In this document: positions 56,621 through 64,000 of the stretch, one piece after another | Layout of the letters: each line of letters starts with the position of its first letter | Numbering within the stretch: position 1 is the first letter of the stretch | DNA from: Acidiluteibacter ferrifornacis | GTDB lineage: Bacteria; Bacteroidota; Bacteroidia; Flavobacteriales_E; Vicingaceae | Length of the DNA stretch: 64,000 nt | Direction: 5' to 3' | Assembly (NCBI RefSeq): GCF_009909615.1 | Contig: NZ_WWNE01000004.1 | Coordinates: forward strand, 243,116 to 307,115 | Made by a program: the position numbers and the translations under genes | The notes under the pieces: generated by a model | Database searches by the model: none | What the model was told of the DNA's origin: nothing | Seen by the model: only the letters and a program-made list of their open reading frames with translations

Positions 56621-57112
56621 TTACTTCCGCTCATACGTTTCAAAAGTAAATGCATACGCATGCTTTTCATCTGCTTCATGCTTTTCAGAATCAATTAATT
56701 GCCATTCATTTAAACTGAATTCAGGAAAAAAAGTATCCCCTTCTAATTCGGTATGGATTCTAGTCAAATAAATGCGATCTGCCATAGGAAGAGCTTGCTT
56801 ATAGATTTCGCCGCCTCCAATTATCATCAATTCTTCTTCTCGATTTCTGTCAGCAATTCGAATACCTTCTTCTAAATTGTGAACAATCACAGCGCCTTCA
56901 AATTCATAATCGGTATCTCTTGTAACAACAATGTTGACTCTATTGGGTAAAAGTTTTCCAAAAGACTCTAGGTTTTTTCTACCAGTTAAAACATGATGTC
57001 CTTTAGTGGTTCTTACAAAAAAGCGCATATCGTCTGGCAGCGACCATGGCAAATCATTGTCACGTCCGATTACATTGTTTTCTGTAGCTGCTGCAATTAA
57101 AGAGATTTTCAT
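56621..57112 (-). CDS. folA: Dihydrofolate reductase
   Basis: The 163-residue enzyme reduces dihydrofolate to tetrahydrofolate. It has the family opening SLIAAATENNVIGRDNDLPWSLPDDMRFF (about 3-31) with the folate-binding Asp in the helix, HHVLTGRKNLESFG (about 39-52) and MIIGGGEIYKQALP (about 96-109). Length and order fit a chromosomal type. It lies downstream of thyA on the same strand, which supplies its substrate, but a 116-base spacer with a repeat element separates them. Confidence 0.95.
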   Translation of the reverse strand: MKISLIAAATENNVIGRDNDLPWSLPDDMRFFVRTTKGHHVLTGRKNLESFGKLLPNRVNIVVTRDTDYEFEGAVIVHNLEEGIRIADRNREEELMIIGGGEIYKQALPMADRIYLTRIHTELEGDTFFPEFSLNEWQLIDSEKHEADEKHAYAFTFETYERK

Positions 57113-57124
57113 AGTGTAATGTCT

Positions 57125-57160
57125 AGGCTTCGACTCCGCTCAGCCTTACTAAGGTTGAGC
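57125..57160. repeat. REP-like palindromic element between thyA and folA
   Basis: GGCTTCGACTCCGCTCAGCC leads into the hairpin GCTCAGCCTT-ACT-AAGGTTGAGC (57138-57160, one G-T pair). The CTTCGACTCCGCTCAGC core is GC-rich against its surroundings. From memory it is a repeat type dispersed in Bacteroidota genomes; it differs from the palindromes at 24-209. Confidence 0.55.
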
Positions 57161-57228
57161 ATCTATCAAAAAATTGTTTAAGTAATGTGTATTCGTTAGT
57201 TGGGTTGATTTATTCCGTAAGAAATTAA

Positions 57229-58023
57229 TTATACTGCTACCGCTGCTTTAATATGTGGGTGTGGATCATAATTCAATAATTCAAAATCTTCGAACTTGAA
57301 ATCAAATAAATCCGTCACATCAGGGTTGATTTTCATTGTCGGCAATGGACGAATTTCTCGGCTCAATTGCAATTTGGCTTGATCAATATGATTAGAATAT
57401 AAATGCGCGTCACCAAGAGTATGCACAAAATCTCCGGGTTTTAAATTACAAACCTGAGCGACCATCATTGTCAACAAAGCATAGGAGGCAATATTGAAAG
57501 GAACGCCTAAAAAGGTGTCAGCACTGCGCTGATATAATTGGCAACTTAATTTGCCATCCGCGACATAAAACTGAAAAAAAGCATGACAAGGAGGGAGTGC
57601 CATATTTTCGATTTCTGCAACGTTCCATGCATTCACAATAATTCTTCTAGAGTCAGGTGTGTTTTTTATTTGATTGATAATATCGACAATTTGATCAATG
57701 TGCCGCCCATTAGCTGTCGGCCATGAACGCCATTGGTAGCCATAAACGGGTCCTAAGTTGCCATCTTCATCTGCCCATTCATCCCAGATACTAACCCCAT
57801 TATCTTTCAAATATTTGATGTTGGTATCACCAGAAAGAAACCACAGTAGCTCATGAATAATAGAACGCAAATGCACCTTCTTTGTAGTCACTAGAGGAAA
57901 GCCAGCTGACAAATCATAACGAGATTGGTGGCCAAATACACTAATCGTACCTGTTCCAGTCCGATCTCCTTTTTGCGTACCGTGATCTAAAATGTGTTGA
58001 AGTAGTTCGTGATATTGCTGCAT
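57229..58023 (-). CDS. thyA: Thymidylate synthase (ThyA type)
   Basis: The 264-residue enzyme (same length as the E. coli enzyme) methylates dUMP to dTMP using methylene-tetrahydrofolate. Motifs are [19 protein letters not shown] (about 20), [15 protein letters not shown] (about 53), [11 protein letters not shown] (about 91), [13 protein letters not shown] with the nucleophilic Cys (about 146), [18 protein letters not shown] (about 165) and [13 protein letters not shown] at the C-terminus. A TAnnTTTG box lies upstream. folA and the nucleoside transporter flank it. Confidence 0.97.
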   Translation of the reverse strand: MQQYHELLQHILDHGTQKGDRTGTGTISVFGHQSRYDLSAGFPLVTTKKVHLRSIIHELLWFLSGDTNIKYLKDNGVSIWDEWADEDGNLGPVYGYQWRSWPTANGRHIDQIVDIINQIKNTPDSRRIIVNAWNVAEIENMALPPCHAFFQFYVADGKLSCQLYQRSADTFLGVPFNIASYALLTMMVAQVCNLKPGDFVHTLGDAHLYSNHIDQAKLQLSREIRPLPTMKINPDVTDLFDFKFEDFELLNYDPHPHIKAAVAV

Positions 58024-58045
58024 GATAAATGGATTTGACGTTGGC

Positions 58046-58053
58046 CAAATTTA
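58046..58053 (-). promoter_or_regulatory. Promoter -7 box of thyA
   Basis: The minus strand reads TAAATTTG, an exact TAnnTTTG match, 23 bases before the thyA ATG. Confidence 0.5.
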
Positions 58054-58118
58054 AACAATCGAACAACGAAATGCCATTTATTTTTAGTCTTATTCTCTCG
58101 TATGAGAATGGGAGAGGT

Positions 58119-59825
58119 TTATAGAATTACACCAACTATTACTGCAGTAAACAATGAAGCTAATGTACCTCCAATCAAAGCTCTAATTCCAAATTTTGAT
58201 AAAATTCCTTTTTTATTTGGAGCCAATGCGCCAATTCCACCAATCTGAATTCCAATACTTGCGAAATTGGCAAAACCACAAAGAATATAAGTTGCCATTG
58301 TAATCGACTTTTCCTCAGCGAATAATTGAGCAGCTTTCATTTTTCCTAATGACACGTATGCTACGAACTCATTTAAGATTGTTTTTTCACCCAATAACTG
58401 TCCCACTAATACCATGTCTTCTTTGGCAACCCCCATTAAGTATGCAATGGGTGCGAAAGAATATCCAATTAGAAATTCAAAAGTCAAGCCTCTGAAGGAG
58501 GTACTTGAGGCTATGATTTCATTTAGGCCGGTGTAATGTCCAATAATATCACACAGTAAATAGTTACCCATTGTAATAAAAGCGATGAAAACTAATAGCA
58601 TTGCTCCTACATTCACAGCTAATTTTATCCCATCGGTAGTGCCATTTGCAATCGCTTCTAAAGCATTTCCGCCAATTTTATCGCTACTGATTTCCATCGT
58701 TGAATTTATCTCCTCTGTTTCAGGAACTAATATTTTGGCAGCGACTATAGCTGCAGGTGCTGACATTACAGACGCAGCCAATAAGTGCTTAGCAAAGTAG
58801 ATTTGTTGAACAGGATCATCTCCTCCCAAGAAACCAATATATGCGGCTAAAACCCCACCTGCTATGGTGGCCATTCCACCAGACATCAAACTCATGATTT
58901 CAGAGTTGGTCATTTTGCTGAGGTAAGGTTTTACTAAAAGAGGAGATTCAGTTTGGCCTAAAAAGATGTTTCCGGCTGCTGCTAAACTTTCTGCACCAGA
59001 TAATTTCATTAGTTTTTTCATCACCCATGCAAAAGCATAAACCACTTTTTGAAGAATTCCCCAATAATATAGTAAGCTTGTTAATGCCGAGAAGAAAATT
59101 ATTGTTGGAAGTACTTGAATAGCGAAATTGATAAAACCAATTTCAATTTTTTCAGTGATGAATGAGCTAAATAAGAAGTTCGTTCCTTCACTCGTAAAGG
59201 AGATTATTTTTACAAAGAATCCACTGGCAATATCGAATGCTTTAGCTACAAAAGGAACTTTTAAAACCAGTATTGCGAATATAATCTGTAGTCCGATTCC
59301 TTTGCTTACTAAACTCCAAGAAATTGCTTTTCTATTAACGCTGAAGAGGAATGCTAGAAGTAACAAAACAATCATTCCTACGACTCCTCTCAATAATGAT
59401 TCTATCGTCAAGCCTTCTGAAGGTTTGATTTTGTAGTTGCTGTTGAACAATTGATACTTTTCAGAATTTCCTTTGTGGATCAATTCGATGGCATTGTTTT
59501 CCAATTCTACTACTCTATATGTAGTTGGTTTTAATTGGAAAGAATCAACTCCATTGCTATCAGTAGATACTAAGGTTGATTGATTGATTACAATGTTTCC
59601 GTCAAGAATATTCCATTTTCCTGGGTATCCCGTGCCAGATTTATATGCTGTCAATTCTTTTCGTTGATCTACCTTTAGTGAGTCAAAATTGGTCCCTGTT
59701 GAAGAAATCCAGAGTGATAACCCTTCAGAAGAAGTAGTTGCTTTAGGTGCATTGGAATCACCGCATGCAAAAGTCAGAAATAATGGAAGTAGCAAAAGCC
59801 ACTTAAAAGCGTTTGATATCTTCAA
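58119..59825 (-). CDS. NupC-type nucleoside transporter with an N-terminal lipoprotein-like domain
   Basis: A 568-residue protein. The start must be TTG 59825 (or the ATT just before it): an in-frame TAG lies two codons upstream and the next Met is far inside. Residues 1-21 form a signal with a lipobox (LTFAC). About 125 residues of beta-rich, probably periplasmic sequence follow, with a YPGKWNILDGNIVI strand pair. The NupC/CNT core (about 140-568) has GQTESPLLVKPYL, SGGMATIAGGVLAAYIGFLGG and FEFLIGYSFAPIAYLMG. It should import nucleosides with sodium or protons. Proximity to thyA/folA suggests pyrimidine salvage. The fused lipoprotein part is unusual compared with the ~400-residue core family. 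Confidence 0.9.
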   Translation of the reverse strand: MKISNAFKWLLLLPLFLTFACGDSNAPKATTSSEGLSLWISSTGTNFDSLKVDQRKELTAYKSGTGYPGKWNILDGNIVINQSTLVSTDSNGVDSFQLKPTTYRVVELENNAIELIHKGNSEKYQLFNSNYKIKPSEGLTIESLLRGVVGMIVLLLLAFLFSVNRKAISWSLVSKGIGLQIIFAILVLKVPFVAKAFDIASGFFVKIISFTSEGTNFLFSSFITEKIEIGFINFAIQVLPTIIFFSALTSLLYYWGILQKVVYAFAWVMKKLMKLSGAESLAAAGNIFLGQTESPLLVKPYLSKMTNSEIMSLMSGGMATIAGGVLAAYIGFLGGDDPVQQIYFAKHLLAASVMSAPAAIVAAKILVPETEEINSTMEISSDKIGGNALEAIANGTTDGIKLAVNVGAMLLVFIAFITMGNYLLCDIIGHYTGLNEIIASSTSFRGLTFEFLIGYSFAPIAYLMGVAKEDMVLVGQLLGEKTILNEFVAYVSLGKMKAAQLFAEEKSITMATYILCGFANFASIGIQIGGIGALAPNKKGILSKFGIRALIGGTLASLFTAVIVGVIL

Positions 59826-59832
59826 AATCTAT

Positions 59833-60447
59833 TTAATTAGTGGAGCTATTTCGTTTGGTGATTTCATCACGAATACGAGAAGCGAGTTCATAATTTTCAT
59901 TCTCTATCGCTTTCTCTAGTTTGCTGTTCAATTCTTTGATACTAAAATCAGCCAATGAAGATTTTTTCTTTTTTGGTGGGGTAGGTGTTGTATCTTTCTC
60001 TGGAGAAATTGAGGTAGTAGATCCTTCAGTGTTCTCATCGTCCAAAACAATACCTGCCGATGCTAGAATAAATTCAAATGTGTAAATAGGGCATTTGAAA
60101 CGAACAGCCAATGCTACTGCATCAGAAGTGCGAGTGTCTATTTCTACTTCTTTTCCATCTTTGTCGCAGATTAATTTAGCATAGAATACGCCCTCTACTA
60201 GGTTGTAGATAATGATTTCTTTAATTGAAATGCCAAAAACATCTGCAAAATTCTTAAATAGGTCGTGGGTAAGCGGTCGAGTAGGAGTCATGTCTTCCAA
60301 CTCTATGGCAATGGCTTGGGCTTCGAAACCTCCAATAATAATTGGCAATCTTCGTTTCCCTTCTTGCTCTCCAAGTACCAGTGCATATGCCCCTGATTGG
60401 GTTTGGCTATAAGATAATCCTATAATATCTAACCGTATTTTCTCCAT
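59833..60447 (-). CDS. Bifunctional nuclease (DUF151) domain protein with UVR motif
   Basis: The start is placed at ATG 60447 (MEKIRLDIIGLSYSQTQSGAY), matching the family; earlier ATGs at 60456 and 60501 would add 3 or 18 residues. The 204-residue product has the BFN domain (about 1-130: LPIIIGGFEAQAIAIELE, RTSDAVALAVRFKCPIY), a low-complexity linker (TPTPPKKKK) and a C-terminal UvrB/UvrC-type UVR motif (LEKAIENENYELASRIRDEI). The enzyme class has RNase and DNase activity, first described in plants. It precedes the NupC gene by 7 bases. Confidence 0.88.
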   Translation of the reverse strand: MEKIRLDIIGLSYSQTQSGAYALVLGEQEGKRRLPIIIGGFEAQAIAIELEDMTPTRPLTHDLFKNFADVFGISIKEIIIYNLVEGVFYAKLICDKDGKEVEIDTRTSDAVALAVRFKCPIYTFEFILASAGIVLDDENTEGSTTSISPEKDTTPTPPKKKKSSLADFSIKELNSKLEKAIENENYELASRIRDEITKRNSSTN

Positions 60448-60543
60448 TCTGCCCATAGCTAATCCTTCACTAAAGATATAAATTAATAAATGGGAAGACA
60501 AAAATTATCTTCCCATTTATTGATATTAAAATAGGCTGTAAAA

Positions 60544-61509
60544 TTAGTGATTTGAAGCGTTAAACGCTTTAGCCGCTTCAACCAATTTTGGAATTACTTC
60601 AAATGCGTCTCCCACTATACCATAATTTGCTGATTTAAAGAATGGTGCTTCTGGGTCATTGTTGATTACTACAATGGTCTTACTTTGGTTTACTCCTGCT
60701 AAATGCTGAATAGCTCCCGAAATTCCAACAGCAATATATAAGTTCGGACGAATAGCTACACCAGTTTGACCAACGTGTTCGTGGTGAGGTCTCCAATCCA
60801 TATCAGCTACTGGTCTAGAGCAAGCTGTAGCAGCTCCCAATTCCTTCGCTAAATCTTCAATCATTCCCCAGTTCTCAGGACCTTTCAATCCTCTACCTGC
60901 AGAAACTACTTTTTCTGCTTCTGTTAATGGAAGATCAGCCGATTCCTTAATTACTTCTTTAACTTTTACAGTTGCAGCACCTACTTCGGGGCTAAAAGTC
61001 TCTACAGATGCAGATCCACCTTTTGCTGATTTATCTACTGAGTTAGGCAATAAAGAAATCACTTTTTTATCCGTATTGATGGTAATGTTGGCAAAAGCTT
61101 TTCCAGAGAATACTGCTTTCTTAACAGTAAATCCGTTTGCTGTAGATGGATAATCTACTGCTCCACTAACTAATCCAGCATCTAATTTCGCCGCCACTCT
61201 TGGTGCGATAGACTTTCCTGAAAAGTCGTGAGAGAAAATAATGACATCAGCACCTTCTGCTTCAGCACCTTTTACTACCACTTGTGTGTAGATAGAAGGG
61301 TCAAAATCATTGAATTTTGAATCGTTAGCATGAAGGATTTTTGTAGCTCCGAATTCGCCTAATGATTCAGCGTCAGAGCAAGCACCAATTACAATTGCAG
61401 TAGCATTGGTTCCTAAGTCAGCTGCAATTTTACTACCATAAGCCACTGCCTCAAAAGCTGACTTATGTATTTTTCCGTTTGCAGTGTTTGCGTATATTAA
61501 AACAGACAT
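60544..61509 (-). CDS. etfA: Electron transfer flavoprotein alpha subunit
   Basis: The 321-residue protein has the C-terminal FAD-binding half with VVSAGRGLKGPENWG (about 201-215), SRPVADMDWRPHHEHVGQTG (about 235-254) and LYIAVGISGAIQHLAG (about 260-275). With the beta subunit it passes electrons from acyl-CoA dehydrogenases to the quinone pool. Gene order etfB-etfA with an 11-base gap indicates one operon. The matching ubiquinone oxidoreductase is not here. Confidence 0.95.
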   Translation of the reverse strand: MSVLIYANTANGKIHKSAFEAVAYGSKIAADLGTNATAIVIGACSDAESLGEFGATKILHANDSKFNDFDPSIYTQVVVKGAEAEGADVIIFSHDFSGKSIAPRVAAKLDAGLVSGAVDYPSTANGFTVKKAVFSGKAFANITINTDKKVISLLPNSVDKSAKGGSASVETFSPEVGAATVKVKEVIKESADLPLTEAEKVVSAGRGLKGPENWGMIEDLAKELGAATACSRPVADMDWRPHHEHVGQTGVAIRPNLYIAVGISGAIQHLAGVNQSKTIVVINNDPEAPFFKSANYGIVGDAFEVIPKLVEAAKAFNASNH

Positions 61510-61520
61510 ATATTTTTCTT

Positions 61521-62261
61521 TTAGATTACTTTGGCTTCGTTGTGAAGCAATTCAATTAATTCAGCTGCGTTATCAGCATCGATGTAATGACATTCTCCTT
61601 TTGCAGGAGGTAACTCATAATTGGCGATGGTGGTAGATGCATTAGCACCTGATCCTTCCACTACTTTCAAAGGCTTTGTTCTCGCAGCCATAATTCCTCT
61701 CATATTAGGAATTCTAGCTTCAGCCATTCCTTTTGCAGCACTAATTACAAATGGAGCAGTTACTTCAACTACTTCTGTTCCACCTTGTATATCTCTATGA
61801 ATAGTTGCGGTAGTTCCTTCCATTTCTAATTTAGAAGCCAAAGAAACATAAGGCATGTCCATTAATTCAGCAATCATACCACCCAATTGAGAACCATTGT
61901 AATCAATCGTTTCTTTTCCTAAAAGTACCATGTCAAATCCTTCTGCTTTTGCGAATGCTACAATTTCTTTAGCAGTTTGTAATGCGTCAGTTGGATTTAC
62001 ATTGATTCTAACTGCTTCGTCTGCACCAATCGCCAATGCTTTTCTGATGATTGGTTCGTTTTCAGCCAATCCTACATTAACAACAGTTACGCTTCCACCG
62101 TTTTGTTCTTTCAATTCCAAGCCTCTCACCAATGCATACCATTCATCGTAAGGATTTACTATGAATTGAACGCCATTAGTATCAAATGCTGTATTGTTGT
62201 CAGTGAAAGCGATCTTTGCCGTAGTATCCGGAGCCTTACTTATACATACTAATATTTTCAT
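61521..62261 (-). CDS. etfB: Electron transfer flavoprotein beta subunit
   Basis: The start is set at ATG 62261 (MKILVCISKAPDTTAKIAF), giving 246 residues; the frame continues 24 codons upstream through Lys/Asn-rich sequence that does not look like protein. Motifs are NPYDEWYALVRGLELKE (about 37), ADEAVRI (about 80), LLGKETIDYNGSQLGGMIAELMDMP (about 112) and MRGIMAARTKPLKV (about 190). It forms the heterodimer with etfA and binds AMP structurally. Confidence 0.95.
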   Translation of the reverse strand: MKILVCISKAPDTTAKIAFTDNNTAFDTNGVQFIVNPYDEWYALVRGLELKEQNGGSVTVVNVGLAENEPIIRKALAIGADEAVRINVNPTDALQTAKEIVAFAKAEGFDMVLLGKETIDYNGSQLGGMIAELMDMPYVSLASKLEMEGTTATIHRDIQGGTEVVEVTAPFVISAAKGMAEARIPNMRGIMAARTKPLKVVEGSGANASTTIANYELPPAKGECHYIDADNAAELIELLHNEAKVI

Positions 62262-62719
62262 CTTCTTATTGTTATTGAGTGATTTATTCTTTTTTAATAA
62301 GACAATCAATGTAGTTATTTGTTTTTGATTCAAACCAAACTTGAACTCAATTGATTATTCTTGTCACAAAACTAATTTAAAAAAGAAAGAAATAAAAATA
62401 CTATTCGCGCATAATAAATTTTAAGTGCATATAATATCGGATTTTTTGAAATTGGAAAGAGAGAAGAAAAAGAAATTTTATTTTTAGATTTTTTTTAAAA
62501 CCGGACGATTCTTTCTTAAAATGAGTAATCGGCATTAAATGTATCGTTAATTTATATTTTTTTAACTCATTATTAAAATTACTCTATGGTAAAAACTCTG
62601 ATTTTATAAGGGTTTTACTAACAAAAGATTAGAAATGATTATTTTTTTAAACAACTGTCTTGGTTTGTATTAAAGTTTGATTTAATTTTAGAACAACTAA
62701 CCTCTTAATTTTAAGTCAA
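62262..62719. other. 458-base intergenic region, very AT-rich
   Basis: The region separates divergent etfBA and the PKD-like mini-gene. It holds the etfB promoter box at 62367-62374 and poly-T/poly-A stretches; the middle (62400-62650) is strongly AT-rich. I find no RNA gene and no convincing open frame. A weak promoter-like GTATTAAAGTTTGA lies near 62670 ahead of the mini-gene. Confidence 0.5.
62367..62374 (-). promoter_or_regulatory. Promoter -7 box of etfBA
   Basis: The minus strand reads TAGTTTTG, an exact TAnnTTTG match, about 106 bases before the etfB start chosen here. The resulting leader of about 100 bases has no visible riboswitch. Confidence 0.5.
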
Positions 62720-62953
62720 ATGAAAAAGCTGTCAGTTTTACTATTTTTATTTTCAATGATTTCAATTATTACATTTGCACAAAGGATACAAGTTGTTCAC
62801 GGACCAACAACAGTATGTGCAGAAGAAGCTGATTTTTACAATGCGGTTGTCAGTAATGGAATGTTTTATAACTGGAATGTTACCAATGCACAAAGCTTTT
62901 TGCCAAGTGGTAATTTTTTAGATGTTGTTTGGGGCAATTATTCCAAATACTAG
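62720..62953 (+). CDS. 77-residue secreted PKD-like mini-protein, probably truncated
   Basis: The product has a clean signal peptide (about 1-20, TFA/Q), then one PKD-6-like unit: HGPTTVCAEEADFYNA...FYNWNVTNAQ...FLDVVWGNY, stopping at SKY. The same GPTTVCAN and W-strand pattern repeats in the 1765-residue protein at 50197-55494. The stop falls right after the strand that normally leads into the rest of the domain, and the next signal-peptide gene starts 4 bases later. It looks like the 5' stump of a larger PKD protein, although a functional mini-protein is possible. Confidence 0.6.
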   Translation: MKKLSVLLFLFSMISIITFAQRIQVVHGPTTVCAEEADFYNAVVSNGMFYNWNVTNAQSFLPSGNFLDVVWGNYSKY

Positions 62954-62957
62954 ACCC

Positions 62958-64000
62958 ATGAAAAATCTCAAAAAATACATTACAAGAATAAACTTCCAAT
63001 TATTATTAATTTTTTTATTGCCTACTATAGCCACCGCCCAAGGCGGTTGGCAGTGGGCTAAAAATTACGGTGGTGACAAAAATCCCCCAGTAGAGACAGT
63101 GAAAAGTCTACAAACGGATCAATGGGGGAATATCTACATTGCAGGAACTATAACAGACATTTACCAGCGCGACAGTGCAGGAAATGTGCTCTACGATAGT
63201 AATTTTTTCCCTATTCTTCACAACTACGGTAAGGAAGATATTTGGGTAGCCAAATACAGCCCATCTGGTAAAAATCTATGGAGCGAATATGCTGGAAGTG
63301 GAAACCCTGATGTTATCTATGCTTCAATAACTGATAAAATTGGTAATACTTATATCGCTGGCAGGTTAAGCTATAATTCCTTTCGATTGCCACATACTTT
63401 TAACAAAAAAAGAATTTCAAATGACAGTCTAACAACTTTTATTGCTAAATTAGATTCTTCTGGAAAGTTGCTGTGGCACAGGCCATTTGGGTTTGATTCT
63501 GTTTTGTCAAATAATGTAGTTTGTGCTTTTAACGGGAATCTTTATTTAGATCATCAAAACAACCTCCATTACACATTCGTGTCTTGCAGAAGTCAGATAA
63601 TTTTTAAATCCGATACTATTGACGATTCTTGGTACGATACAAAGTTCACTCAAAATGGAGATTATATCTCTTCAAAAAGACTGCCATTTAAAGACTATCA
63701 AAACAGTTTGTCCAATTTAAAATCAAGTATTGATCGGCTAGGTAATTATTATTTTTACAGCTATTTCGACACAGACACTCTATTCTTACTGAACGATACC
63801 ATAATCCGAGATGGGCAAAATGTCGCCAATGGCATTGTATTGGCGATAGATTCCAATGCCCATTACAAATGGAGCTTTGTGAGTCAAAATATTTATGACC
63901 CAATTACGAATGGAACTGTAGTTGGTGATACAATAATAGTTTCAACAGATATTTCTTCACAAACGGACACGGTCTTCTTTGGGAATCAAAAGTATAAAAC
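62958..64000 (+). CDS. Secreted beta-propeller-repeat (SBBP-like) protein, partial
   Basis: The reading frame from ATG 62958 stays open to the window end (347 codons). A signal peptide (about 1-27, TATA/Q) precedes GGWQWAKNYGGD. Repeats of the type TDQWGNIYIAGT...DIWVAKYSPSGKNLW...DKIGNTYIAGR...FIAKLDSSGKLLWH follow, the SBBP (seven-bladed propeller) pattern of many T9SS surface proteins. The C-terminal part, where a sorting domain would be, is outside the window. It starts 4 bases after the PKD-like mini-gene. Confidence 0.8.
   Translation, partial: MKNLKKYITRINFQLLLIFLLPTIATAQGGWQWAKNYGGDKNPPVETVKSLQTDQWGNIYIAGTITDIYQRDSAGNVLYDSNFFPILHNYGKEDIWVAKYSPSGKNLWSEYAGSGNPDVIYASITDKIGNTYIAGRLSYNSFRLPHTFNKKRISNDSLTTFIAKLDSSGKLLWHRPFGFDSVLSNNVVCAFNGNLYLDHQNNLHYTFVSCRSQIIFKSDTIDDSWYDTKFTQNGDYISSKRLPFKDYQNSLSNLKSSIDRLGNYYFYSYFDTDTLFLLNDTIIRDGQNVANGIVLAIDSNAHYKWSFVSQNIYDPITNGTVVGDTIIVSTDISSQTDTVFFGNQKYK

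Overview
The window is chromosomal DNA from a low-GC member of the Bacteroidota, most likely of the Flavobacteriales/Crocinitomicaceae type. Evidence: SusC-like TonB receptors with an N-terminal carboxypeptidase-regulatory-like domain, gliding genes gldF/gldG, a PorV/PorQ-type protein, type IX secretion (T9SS) C-terminal sorting domains, a bacterial GGGP synthase, LytTR regulation, almost no Shine-Dalgarno sequences, and TAnnTTTG -7 promoter boxes. There are no rRNA genes, phage genes, intact insertion sequences or CRISPR arrays. The one tRNA is tRNA-Leu(UAG).

Layout. 1-277: a cluster of four short palindromes (REP-like) and a terminator. 278-5669 (minus): a TPP-riboswitch-controlled TonB receptor, then a PnuC-type transporter and a NadR-like kinase (together a probable thiamin-uptake locus), GGGP synthase and a 4'-phosphopantetheinyl transferase. 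5753-7917: S-adenosylhomocysteinase, a Rieske-like lipoprotein that lacks the cluster ligands, and a small basic secreted protein. 8067-17170: a three-gene operon of a 1250-residue TonB-receptor-like protein, a 1402-residue secreted protein and a PorV/PorQ-family barrel; this is the strongest candidate for a poorly described system. 17255-28106: greA, HIT hydrolase, ruvC, a coupled flippase-like/GT2/ABC-permease trio, a short-chain fatty acid transporter, ligA, recQ and a DUF4412 protein. 28164-33892 (minus): gldF-gldG-DUF4340-dnaN and an M42-like peptidase. 34053-38936: lysC-lysA-M1 aminopeptidase. 38933-44991: small RNA-binding and DUF genes, then serC-serA-DUF1015-yggS. 45173-50012: L31 type B, flavin reductase, tRNA-Leu, tig-clpP-clpX. 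50197-56532: a 1765-residue PKD-repeat T9SS protein followed by an orphan LytTR regulator. 56621-62261 (minus): folA, thyA, a NupC transporter fused to a lipoprotein-like domain, a bifunctional nuclease, and etfA/etfB. 62720-64000: a truncated PKD-like mini-protein and the start of a beta-propeller-repeat secreted protein that runs off the window.

How the genes work together. Housekeeping clusters (protein quality control, lysine, serine, folate/dTMP, DNA replication and repair) alternate with envelope genes (TonB receptors, T9SS cargo, gliding ABC exporter). Genes are tightly packed: several convergent pairs abut or overlap by a few bases, several co-directional pairs overlap as ATGA, TAATG or TGATG, and most free-standing terminators are perfect hairpins with a T tract. 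At least two genes (NupC and DUF1015) appear to need TTG start codons.

Limits: family assignments come from reading the translated sequence and remembered motifs, not from searches. Promoters are called from the -7 box only.
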